Positions 1-5,686 of a DNA stretch of 6,223 nt are shown piece after piece. Position numbers and translations under genes: made by a program. Position 1 is the stretch's first letter. The number at the start of each line of letters is the position of its first letter. The DNA comes from Candidatus Azambacteria bacterium. Lineage in GTDB: Bacteria > Patescibacteriota > Minisyncoccia > GWC2-36-17 > M10-OD1-4. Location of the stretch: assembly GCA_016200995.1 (NCBI GenBank), contig JACQDS010000028.1, positions 1 to 6,223 of the forward strand, in the 5' to 3' direction. The notes beneath the pieces were generated by a model. That model ran no database searches. It was not told where the DNA came from and saw only the letters and a program-made list of their open reading frames with translations.

Positions 1-50
1 CCGGGATTGCCGCGCGATCCGCCGTCTGTGTATATTATAAGTTTACTCAT
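1..50 (-). CDS. rnhA: RNase HI-family protein, N-terminal fragment (cut by window edge)
   Basis: Only the first 16 codons and two bases of the next are present, reading MSKLIIYTDGGSRGNP from an ATG at 50-48. The TDGGSRGNP string is the first strand and turn of the RNase H fold. Asp9 is the first catalytic, metal-binding carboxylate of enzymes that cut the RNA strand of RNA-DNA hybrids in the cytoplasm. The DGGSRGNPG form, rather than the DGSCLGNPG form of E. coli RnhA, points to the reverse-transcriptase-like RNase HI subgroup (known family feature; subgroup is inference). The ATG starts one base after the recJ stop codon, so the gene is probably last or near last in the pgk-pilT-recJ transcript and translated by coupling. 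The upstream bases (TTAAATTAAGTTAAA) give no real Shine-Dalgarno. The remaining catalytic residues lie outside the window. Confidence 0.88.
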   Translation of the reverse strand, partial: MSKLIIYTDGGSRGNP

Positions 51-51
51 T

Positions 52-1797
52 TTAACTTAATTTAATATCTTTTAATTTTAACTGCAAACTCTTTCTTCCG
101 TTCCATTCATTTTCCTCTATTGTAAAAACTATGTCAACCTTGCCGCCTTTGGCTATCTTTCCGTAAAATTCAGGCATATTAAAACCAACGGCATCAAAAA
201 ATTTCACCCCGCTGCCTTTCGTTTCGGACTTTAACTTGAGCTTCAAATGCTTGCTACCGTTGCCGACGAGCTTGGCATCCGCCACCAAAAGCCCTCTTGC
301 TAAAAAGATCGGAATATTGTTGCCCTGCCCGAAAGGCTCAAACTTTGGAATAAAATTATAGGTGTCGTAATTTATCTCTTCCGGCAGGATCTCCGCTTCA
401 ATGTTTAAGATCGGCTGTTTTGGAATATCTTTTATATTTGCTTTGGAGATCTCTAAAATATTTTTTTTAAAATCCTGTATTTTATTTTCAAAAATTGAGA
501 ACCCGCCGGCGCCGGCATGACCGCCAAAAGCCTTGAAGATGCTTGCATCCCTCTGCGCGCATTCGTCCATTATCTCTACGATATTAAATCCATTTATGCT
601 TCTGCAGGAGCCTTTCAAAATATTCCCCACTCTGCCATAAACAAAAGACGGCCTGTTGTATCTTTCCGTCAAGCGACTGGAGACGAGCCCGACTATGCCG
701 GGCGTCCACTCGTCGCTACCGATAACTATAGCGTCGGAAACTTCGCCTTTTTCGCTTATCTCCTTTTCTATCCAAAAAATGGCGTCTTTGACGGCCTTAT
801 CTACAAACTTTCTTCTGTCGTTGTTTGCCGACTCCACCGATTCAAGAAGCCTTTCGGCCAGATCCTCGCTCTCCGTGGAGAGAAGTTCGTAAGAGACCGA
901 AGCGTGCGTCATTCTTGAGGTAGCATTGATCTTTGGCGCGACCTGAAAAGCCACCGAGCTTGAAGTGATGCCGTTTTTTGAATTTAAAGCTCTTTCGATG
1001 AGCTTTTTAAGCCCTATCCTTTTTGTTTTTTTGATGACCAAAAGACCGTATTTTACCAATGTTCTGTTTTCTCCCAAAAGCGGCATCATATCGGCGATCG
1101 TCGCTATCGCCACCACATCCAAAAGCCATTTTTCAAAGCCTTCTTTCACCCCCCTTTTTTTTCCAAGCTCTGAATGCAAAAGCGCAGAAGATACTTTAAA
1201 AGCCACGCCAGCGGCGCACATATCTTTAAATTCATAGCTGCATTCTTTCTGCTTAGGGTTTACCGTCGCGTAGGCTTTCGGCAGAATATGCGAAGGCAGA
1301 TGGTGGTCTATTATTATCACATCAACGCCACTTCCATTTAAAAGCTCCACCTCCTCAGCATTCGTAATGCCGCAGTCCACGGTGATCAAAAGATCAACGC
1401 CGTTTTTTACGATCTCCTCTATCGCTTTTTTGTTCAGTCCGTAGCCGTCTTTTTGCCTGTCGGGAGTGTAGGTTTTAAAATCCACGCCAAGCTCCCTTAG
1501 CGTTGAGGCGACAACTATTGAGCCGCAAACGCCGTCGGCGTCATAGTCGTGATAGACCATTATCCTCTCTTTTTTCTCTATCGAAAGAATTATCCTCTCA
1601 ACCGCCTTTTTCAAGCCAAAGATCAAAAAAGGATCTTTGAGATCCTTTTGATAATCCGGATTAAAAAATTGATGCGCCTCTTCTTTTTTCTTTATTCCTC
1701 TATTGTAAAGAATCTGCGATATTATTTTCGGATATCCTGAAAGTTCGTTTAAAATATCGTCGGGCGCTTTTTCGTAAATTTTCCAGATGTTTGTCAT
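52..1797 (-). CDS. recJ: Single-stranded-DNA-specific exonuclease RecJ (DHH/DHHA1 family)
   Basis: This 581-residue protein matches the usual RecJ length and architecture. RecJ degrades single-stranded DNA 5' to 3' in the cytoplasm during recombination (RecFOR pathway) and mismatch and base-excision repair. The DHH phosphoesterase motifs are all visible: HDYDADG (83-89), VDCG (140-143), DHH (164-166) and ATIADMMPL (232-240, Asp236). The DHHA1 part follows, with KGSCRSI (395-401) and GGHAGAGG (425-432), then a C-terminal OB-fold region from about 465 with KFEPFGQGN (485-493). Two usually conserved spots differ: the WHxGVxG motif reads WTPGIVG (364-370), and the NAAGR motif reads NATSR (291-295). 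The catalytic metal ligands look intact, so I expect an active enzyme. The ATG overlaps the pilT stop as ATGA (1797-1794), and a weak AAAAGG sits 9 nt upstream, so translation is probably coupled to pilT. Confidence 0.97.
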   Translation of the reverse strand: MTNIWKIYEKAPDDILNELSGYPKIISQILYNRGIKKKEEAHQFFNPDYQKDLKDPFLIFGLKKAVERIILSIEKKERIMVYHDYDADGVCGSIVVASTLRELGVDFKTYTPDRQKDGYGLNKKAIEEIVKNGVDLLITVDCGITNAEEVELLNGSGVDVIIIDHHLPSHILPKAYATVNPKQKECSYEFKDMCAAGVAFKVSSALLHSELGKKRGVKEGFEKWLLDVVAIATIADMMPLLGENRTLVKYGLLVIKKTKRIGLKKLIERALNSKNGITSSSVAFQVAPKINATSRMTHASVSYELLSTESEDLAERLLESVESANNDRRKFVDKAVKDAIFWIEKEISEKGEVSDAIVIGSDEWTPGIVGLVSSRLTERYNRPSFVYGRVGNILKGSCRSINGFNIVEIMDECAQRDASIFKAFGGHAGAGGFSIFENKIQDFKKNILEISKANIKDIPKQPILNIEAEILPEEINYDTYNFIPKFEPFGQGNNIPIFLARGLLVADAKLVGNGSKHLKLKLKSETKGSGVKFFDAVGFNMPEFYGKIAKGGKVDIVFTIEENEWNGRKSLQLKLKDIKLS

Positions 1798-2807
1798 TCG
1801 ATTAAACCTTTTGATCTTAACTCCGCTTTCGACTGCGACATCGTCATCATACCATCCTTTGCGCCCATCTGCATTACTGAAATGATATTTGGCAGGCGGT
1901 GTTCGCGTATCAAGCTTGAGACCGCCGGAGTATTTATCATTATCTCGTATGAAGCTATTCTGCCTTTGCCGTCTTTTCTTTTTAGAAGCTCTCTGGAAAC
2001 TACGGCAACCAGATTGCTTGAAATTTGATTTAAGATCTGCTGGACCTGAACAGCCGGAAACATATTGACTATTCTTTCTATGGATTCAACTGTTGAAGAG
2101 CTGTGAATAGTGGCAAAGACAAGATGTCCGGTTTCGGCCGCCATCAGCGCCGTTTCTATTGTCTCCAAGTCGCGAAGCTCGCCTATCATAATGACATCCG
2201 GGTCTTGTCTGAATGAAGCGCGAAGAGCGTCGTAGAAAGAATGGCTGTCCACGCCTATCTGGCGCTGCTCTATCACGCTCTGTTTCACGGGATATATGAA
2301 CTCTATCGGATCTTCAATCGTAATGATGTGAGCTTTTTTCTCCGAGTTTATCATATTAAGAAGCGAAGCGATAACGGATGATTTTCCGGAAGCGGTGGAA
2401 CCGGTAAGAAGTATCAGGCCTTTTTTCAGTTGGGCAAATCGGATCATGATCGGAGGAAAGCCTAAAAATTCTGGCGTTGGTATCTCGCTTGCGACTATAC
2501 GTATGGAAAGCGCGAACATTCCCTGCTGGAGATGGATGTTCGTTCTGAATCTGTTTTCTCCGTATCTGTAAATAATGTCAAATTCATAGCCTTGAGCGAC
2601 CTTCTCTCTCGCCTCCTCGCTCGGAAGAATATTAAAAACAAACTCCGCCAAAAGATTCGGGTCAACCACCTCTTGGCTTAGAATTTCCAGATTGCCGTGC
2701 ACCTTGGCGGAAGGCTTTTGGTTGGCGACGAAATAAACATCGGATGCGTATTTCCTGGCCGAGAGATCCAAAAGGTTATTGAATTTTTCCATTACTTGAT
2801 TATCCAT
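1794..2807 (-). CDS. pilT: Type IV pilus retraction ATPase, PilT-like
   Basis: This 337-residue protein is a secretion-superfamily hexameric ATPase of the PilT type, which depolymerises type IV pili at the inner face of the membrane for twitching, adhesion or DNA uptake. The N-terminal PAS-like domain begins with ASDVYF (21-26; ASDLHL in typical PilT), followed by RFRTNI (86-91). The ATPase core has Walker A GSTASGKSS (136-144, Lys142), Asp box IITIEDPIEF (161-170), Walker B VIMIGELRD (205-213, Glu210) and His box TGHLVFATIHSSS (226-238). The C-terminus has SLIRE (298-302; NLIRE in PilT) and GMMTMSQ (319-325). Together these favour PilT over PilB, which is longer and usually carries a tetracysteine zinc motif absent here. 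PilU or another PilT paralogue cannot be excluded. Walker A is unusual in having Ala139 where PilT normally has Gly, but the GxxxxGKS pattern holds. The gene starts 4 nt after the pgk stop and has no visible Shine-Dalgarno. Confidence 0.93.
   Translation of the reverse strand: MDNQVMEKFNNLLDLSARKYASDVYFVANQKPSAKVHGNLEILSQEVVDPNLLAEFVFNILPSEEAREKVAQGYEFDIIYRYGENRFRTNIHLQQGMFALSIRIVASEIPTPEFLGFPPIMIRFAQLKKGLILLTGSTASGKSSVIASLLNMINSEKKAHIITIEDPIEFIYPVKQSVIEQRQIGVDSHSFYDALRASFRQDPDVIMIGELRDLETIETALMAAETGHLVFATIHSSSTVESIERIVNMFPAVQVQQILNQISSNLVAVVSRELLKRKDGKGRIASYEIMINTPAVSSLIREHRLPNIISVMQMGAKDGMMTMSQSKAELRSKGLIE
1807..1812 (-). promoter_or_regulatory. Weak ribosome binding site for recJ
   Basis: On the minus strand AAAAGG lies 9 nt upstream of the recJ ATG, inside the last codons of pilT. 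It is the best Shine-Dalgarno-like sequence upstream of any start in the window. It supports the ATG at 1797 as the recJ start, although stop-start overlap with pilT may matter more. Confidence 0.4.
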
Positions 2808-2811
2808 ACAT

Positions 2812-3978
2812 TTAAGAAGTTAATAAAGGATTAATTCCTGGCATCGGATCGCCGGCAAGAAACTCAAGCATAGAACCGCCACCGGTGGAGACAAAATCTA
2901 TCTTTTCAAGGTCTCCTATCTTATCAAGCGATGTGATGGACTCTCCGCCGCCGACTATCCTGTAAGCCGCGCTTTTGCATACGGCATCGGCAAAATCATC
3001 CGTCCCTTTCGCAAACCTAGTTATCTCGGAATAGCCCAAAGGACCGTTCCAGATGACCATATTGGCGTCTCTTACAATACTGTAGAAAAGATCAACGGAA
3101 GATGGACCTATATCCAAAATGATATCATCCGGCAAAACCGCTCCGGTCGCCACAACTTTTGTTTCCGCGTCTTCAGAGATCTCCTTGGCAACGACAAGAT
3201 CGATCGGCAGATGGAGCTTTGGCGATGTCAGATCAAGCGACGCAAGATCTCCGGCAACATCCTTGTCAAGCTTTGACTTACCGATAGCCACGCCTTTGGC
3301 GTCTAAAATAACATTGGCGATCACCCCTCCGACCAAAATATGGTCCGCTTTGTCCAAAAATCTTTTTATCAATTTAACTTTTGTCATCACCTTCGCTCCG
3401 CCCATCGCTATGACAAGAGGTTTTTTAGGATTATGATAAACGCTGTTTAGCGTATTGTATTCTTTTTCCATTAAAAACCCCGCGTAAGCCGGCAGAAATT
3501 TCGCAATGGCGGAGACCGAAGCGTGAGCCCTGTGAGCGACAGCAAAAGCGTCGTTGACATAAATATCCGCAAGCGAAGCAAGCTCGGAAGCAAAGTCGTC
3601 GCTGTCATCCTCCTCGCCGTTGTAAAATCTTAAATTCTCAAGCATCAATATTTCGCCCGGCTCAAGCTTGCTGACGGCATCTTTCACTTTTTCTCCTATG
3701 CAATCGGAAACAAAGCCGACCTCAACTCCGGCAAGCCCCTCAAGTCTTTTGGCGATCATCTTCAAACTGAGTTTTTCATCTTTGCCTTTAGGCCTGCCAA
3801 GATGAGCGGCTATTATTATCTTGGCTTTTTTCTCCAAAAGATGGTCTATGGTTTCCAAAACGGCTTTGATCCTGAAGTCATCCTCTATGTAGCCATCTTT
3901 TATGGAAACGTTAAAATCAACGCGAAGAAAAACGCGTTTGTTCTCAACATTCGCCTCCCTTATTGTTCTTAATCTCAT
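2812..3978 (-). CDS. pgk: Phosphoglycerate kinase
   Basis: This 388-residue protein is a complete bacterial-size phosphoglycerate kinase, the cytoplasmic glycolytic enzyme converting 1,3-bisphosphoglycerate and ADP to 3-phosphoglycerate and ATP. The N-domain substrate-binding signatures are present: RVDFN (19-23), HLGRP (59-63), ENLRF (114-118), NDAFAVAHRAHAS (142-154). The C-domain nucleotide-binding signatures are GGAKV (193-197, Lys196) with Lys200, WNGPLG (310-315) with Glu318, and STGGG (364-368). Two positions deviate. The near-invariant GGGD[ST] loop, whose Asp contacts the Mg-nucleotide, reads GGGES (343-347), and GGAKVSDK reads GGAKVMTK. Both changes leave the charged groups largely in place, so activity is likely. 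It is the first gene of the minus-strand operon; its ATG follows the predicted -10 by only a few bases and has no Shine-Dalgarno, so the message may be nearly leaderless. No in-frame ATG lies further upstream. Confidence 0.98.
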   Translation of the reverse strand: MRLRTIREANVENKRVFLRVDFNVSIKDGYIEDDFRIKAVLETIDHLLEKKAKIIIAAHLGRPKGKDEKLSLKMIAKRLEGLAGVEVGFVSDCIGEKVKDAVSKLEPGEILMLENLRFYNGEEDDSDDFASELASLADIYVNDAFAVAHRAHASVSAIAKFLPAYAGFLMEKEYNTLNSVYHNPKKPLVIAMGGAKVMTKVKLIKRFLDKADHILVGGVIANVILDAKGVAIGKSKLDKDVAGDLASLDLTSPKLHLPIDLVVAKEISEDAETKVVATGAVLPDDIILDIGPSSVDLFYSIVRDANMVIWNGPLGYSEITRFAKGTDDFADAVCKSAAYRIVGGGESITSLDKIGDLEKIDFVSTGGGSMLEFLAGDPMPGINPLLTS

Positions 3979-3987
3979 ACATATAAT

Positions 3988-4015
3988 ATTTTACCATACT
4001 TTGAATTTTAGTAAA
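3988..4015 (-). promoter_or_regulatory. Candidate sigma-70-type promoter for the pgk-pilT-recJ-rnhA operon
   Basis: Read on the minus strand, TTTACT (4015-4010) and TAAAAT (3993-3988) are separated by 16 bp, close to the TTGACA-17-TATAAT consensus. Transcription would start near 3981, about three bases before the pgk ATG, implying a very short or absent leader. The same two hexamer sites also form the plus-strand promoter. This is pattern recognition only; the region is AT-rich and chance matches are possible. Confidence 0.45.
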
Positions 4016-4017
4016 AT
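3990..4017 (+). promoter_or_regulatory. Candidate sigma-70-type promoter for ndh
   Basis: On the plus strand TTTACC (3990-3995) and TAAAAT (4012-4017) are separated by 16 bp, giving a predicted start near 4024 and a leader of about 20 nt before the ndh ATG. An alternative pair is TTGAAT (4001-4006) and TATCAT (4023-4028), also 16 bp apart, which would leave a leader of about 9 nt. No Shine-Dalgarno is seen before ATG 4044. Which pair is used cannot be settled from sequence alone. Confidence 0.42.
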
Positions 4018-4029
4018 GATGCTATCATT
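4015..4029. promoter_or_regulatory. Palindrome AATGAT-GCT-ATCATT, candidate operator
   Basis: A perfect 6-bp inverted repeat with a 3-bp centre overlaps the end of the predicted plus-strand -10 and the predicted ndh start site, a usual position for a repressor operator. It also touches the -35 of the minus-strand promoter. In AT-rich DNA a repeat this short can arise by chance, so the call is tentative; no matching regulator gene is in the window. Confidence 0.25.
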
Positions 4030-4043
4030 AAATCGGCAACATA

Positions 4044-5369
4044 ATGGAAACTCATCAAACAATAAAGAAAAATATAGCGATACTTGGCGCCGGCTTTGCC
4101 GGCGTTAAATGCGCGTTGGATCTTGAAAAGCTGGCTAAAAAAGATAAGGATCTCTCATCGCAATTTAATATATTTTTGATAGACAAGAAAAACTACCATC
4201 TTTATACGCCTGCGCTTTACGAGGTTGCGACAACGGCCAAAGCTGACGCCTCCGGACCGGTTTTAAAAAGGATAGTCACGACGCCCATAGAAGAGATCAT
4301 AAAAAACAGAAATATAAAATTCCTGCAAGCGGAAGTCGAAAATTTAAATTTTGAAAAAAGATCCATCTCTTTCAAAGACGGCGAAGCTCTTGATTTTGAA
4401 TATCTGGTTTTGGCGCTTGGCGCCGAGCCGGCGTTTTTTGGCATAGCCGGACTTAAAGAAAACTCCCTCACGCCAAAGAGCCTTGAAGACGGAATAAAAA
4501 TAAGAAATAGAGTCAGAGAAAGATTTTTAGAGAAAAAAGAGAGCGATTCAATCCTTAAAGTCATCGTTGGCGGATCAGGCCCCAATGGCGTTGAGTTTGC
4601 ATCCGAGCTTGTCGGATATATAAAAGAATTAAACAAAATACACAACAAAAAAATAAAAGCCGAGATCAAGCTGATAGACGGCGCTCCTCACATATTGCCG
4701 GGCTTTGAGCATAATGTTGTTAAAAAAGCTTCCAAGCGACTTGAAAAGCTTGGGGTCAAAACCCTCGGCGGATTTGTCATATCAAAAGTTGACGAGAAAA
4801 ACGCATATTTAAAACAATTGCCCCCATCAAACGCTCCGCAGGAAAATTTCACACCTGAAGAAAAAACCGAAAATTACGATGTTTTGATCTGGTCCGGCGG
4901 CGTTCAGGCAAGCAATATCCTTGACAGCGTCAATGTCCAAAAAGAAAAAAGAGGCCGAGCAGAAGTCAATCATTTCCTCAAATGCACCTCGCCGGACAAA
5001 CACCTTGATATCTCTGAAAAGATATTTGCGGTGGGAGACAATTCCTGCTTTTACGACCCACTATCTCAAAAACCGGTTCCCGGCACAGCAAAAATAGCCA
5101 TAGAACAGGCAGAGATCGCGGCGATAAACATCTACAACGCCATCAAGCTAAAACCAAAAGTTCTTTACACAGTGAGACCTCTGCCCTTTTCAATACCGAT
5201 CGGCGGAAAATACGCCATCACAAAATGGGGACCTTTCCTGTTTGCCGGTTTTTTCGGCTGGGTTCTAAAACAGCTCGTTGAGCTTTATTATCTTTATTCC
5301 ATAACTGACAGAGCCTCCGTCGTCTTTGGCTGGTGGCGAGGAATAAAGATATTTTCGAAGAATGACTAG
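4044..5369 (+). CDS. ndh: Type II NADH:quinone oxidoreductase-like FAD protein (NDH-2)
   Basis: This 441-residue protein has the two-Rossmann-fold layout of NDH-2, a peripheral membrane flavoprotein that oxidises NADH and reduces quinone without pumping protons. The FAD site shows GAGFAG (15-20), Asp47 after the second strand, and the NDH-2-typical NYHLYTPALYEVAT (50-63). The NAD site shows GSGPNGVE (177-184), with acidic Asp212 suggesting NADH over NADPH. GD (331-332) is the second FAD contact. The C-terminal end (about 394-418) is rich in Phe, Trp, Leu and Tyr, as expected of the membrane-attaching helices. The quinone-site motif AQxAxQ, seen in yeast Ndi1 and bacterial NDH-2, reads AKIAIE (349-354), so both glutamines are replaced and acceptor choice is uncertain. 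It is divergent from pgk and may reoxidise glycolytic NADH (inference). A related FAD-dependent oxidoreductase with another acceptor is the main alternative. Confidence 0.86.
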   Translation: METHQTIKKNIAILGAGFAGVKCALDLEKLAKKDKDLSSQFNIFLIDKKNYHLYTPALYEVATTAKADASGPVLKRIVTTPIEEIIKNRNIKFLQAEVENLNFEKRSISFKDGEALDFEYLVLALGAEPAFFGIAGLKENSLTPKSLEDGIKIRNRVRERFLEKKESDSILKVIVGGSGPNGVEFASELVGYIKELNKIHNKKIKAEIKLIDGAPHILPGFEHNVVKKASKRLEKLGVKTLGGFVISKVDEKNAYLKQLPPSNAPQENFTPEEKTENYDVLIWSGGVQASNILDSVNVQKEKRGRAEVNHFLKCTSPDKHLDISEKIFAVGDNSCFYDPLSQKPVPGTAKIAIEQAEIAAINIYNAIKLKPKVLYTVRPLPFSIPIGGKYAITKWGPFLFAGFFGWVLKQLVELYYLYSITDRASVVFGWWRGIKIFSKND

Positions 5370-5632
5370 AAGCTGCGCATAGTTTTTTGTGATTCTATTT
5401 TTGTTAATAGCAGAATCATCAACGATATAGCTTCGCAATGTCTTTGTTGCCCATTTTCTAAATTCTATAGCACGCTTTGAATTGGTCCTGTAACCTACCG
5501 CTAAAATAACATCAAGGTTATAGAATTGCACTTTGTATACTTTTCCATCATTGTTTCTTGCGCAAAATCACCACGAAGCTCTATTGCTCCACCTAAATAA
5601 AAGCCGGCTCGTCGCCCAAAAAAAAACACCAT
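5370..5632 (-). pseudogene. Decayed RhuM-family (virulence protein RhuM-like) gene: internal deletion, frameshift, lost C-terminus
   Basis: Two pieces recall RhuM-family proteins, common on mobile islands and in Patescibacteria, with no settled function. The downstream piece, translated from about 5552 to 5370, contains DGKVYKVQFYNLDVILAVGYR-like sequence (YNLD, then VGYRTNSKRA, FRKWATKTLR, INKNRITKNYAQ), the core signature of the family. The upstream piece is in another frame from an ATG at 5632 and contains GAIELRGDFAQETM, resembling the family's N-terminal strand and turn, before a stop. The frames differ by a non-multiple of three and meet near 5549-5552, where roughly 50 residues usually found between them are absent; this points to an internal deletion. 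The only start in the downstream frame is a GTG at 5531 within the motif. After NYAQL the reading frame enters ndh antisense sequence (stop at 5265), so the native C-terminus is missing too. Family recognition is from memory of its motifs. Confidence 0.75.
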
Positions 5633-5637
5633 ATTTC

Positions 5638-5651
5638 AGCTTATAGCTTAT
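5638..5651. repeat. Two tandem copies of AGCTTAT
   Basis: AGCTTAT occurs twice in direct succession in the short gap between the RhuM remnant and the end of the TPR gene. The remaining 40 or so bases of this gap hold nothing else I can support: no stem with a T-run that would mark a terminator for either strand. Two copies may be chance or replication slippage. Confidence 0.5.
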
Positions 5652-5686
5652 GATATTTCTTAGACCGCGGAAAGCATAAAATTTAT

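Noticed and set aside
517..918. 133-codon plus-strand open frame inside recJ
   Set aside because: It is antisense to the conserved DHHA1 region of recJ, has no recognisable motif, and overlaps other spurious frames there.
52..3978. Alternative genetic code (TGA as Gly or Trp)
   Set aside because: pilT ends at a TGA that forms a normal ATGA overlap with recJ, no in-frame TGA occurs in the genes, and Trp is encoded by TGG, for example in ndh and recJ.
4088..4104. GC-rich perfect hairpin CGCCGGC-TTT-GCCGGCG early in ndh
   Set aside because: It falls on the codons of the GAGFAG glycine motif, so Gly and Ala codon choice explains it, and no T-run follows.
4217..4669. 150-codon minus-strand open frame inside ndh
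   Set aside because: It is fully antisense to the FAD and NAD domains of ndh, with low-complexity Ser/Phe/Leu-rich translation typical of a shadow frame.
5265..5369. Continuation of the RhuM-like frame across the end of ndh as real coding sequence
   Set aside because: This stretch is antisense to the conserved C-terminus of ndh, and its translation does not resemble the RhuM family.
5391..5417. Imperfect hairpin GATTCTATT / AATAG-cag-AATC downstream of ndh as a terminator
   Set aside because: The arm has a 3-nt bulge, no T-run follows on either strand, and the bases encode RhuM-like residues (around DSAINKNRI).
5602..5609. AGCCGGCT palindrome next to an A9 run (5618-5626) as a terminator
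   Set aside because: The stem is only 4 bp with no loop, and the homopolymer is separated from it, so it does not form a credible intrinsic terminator.
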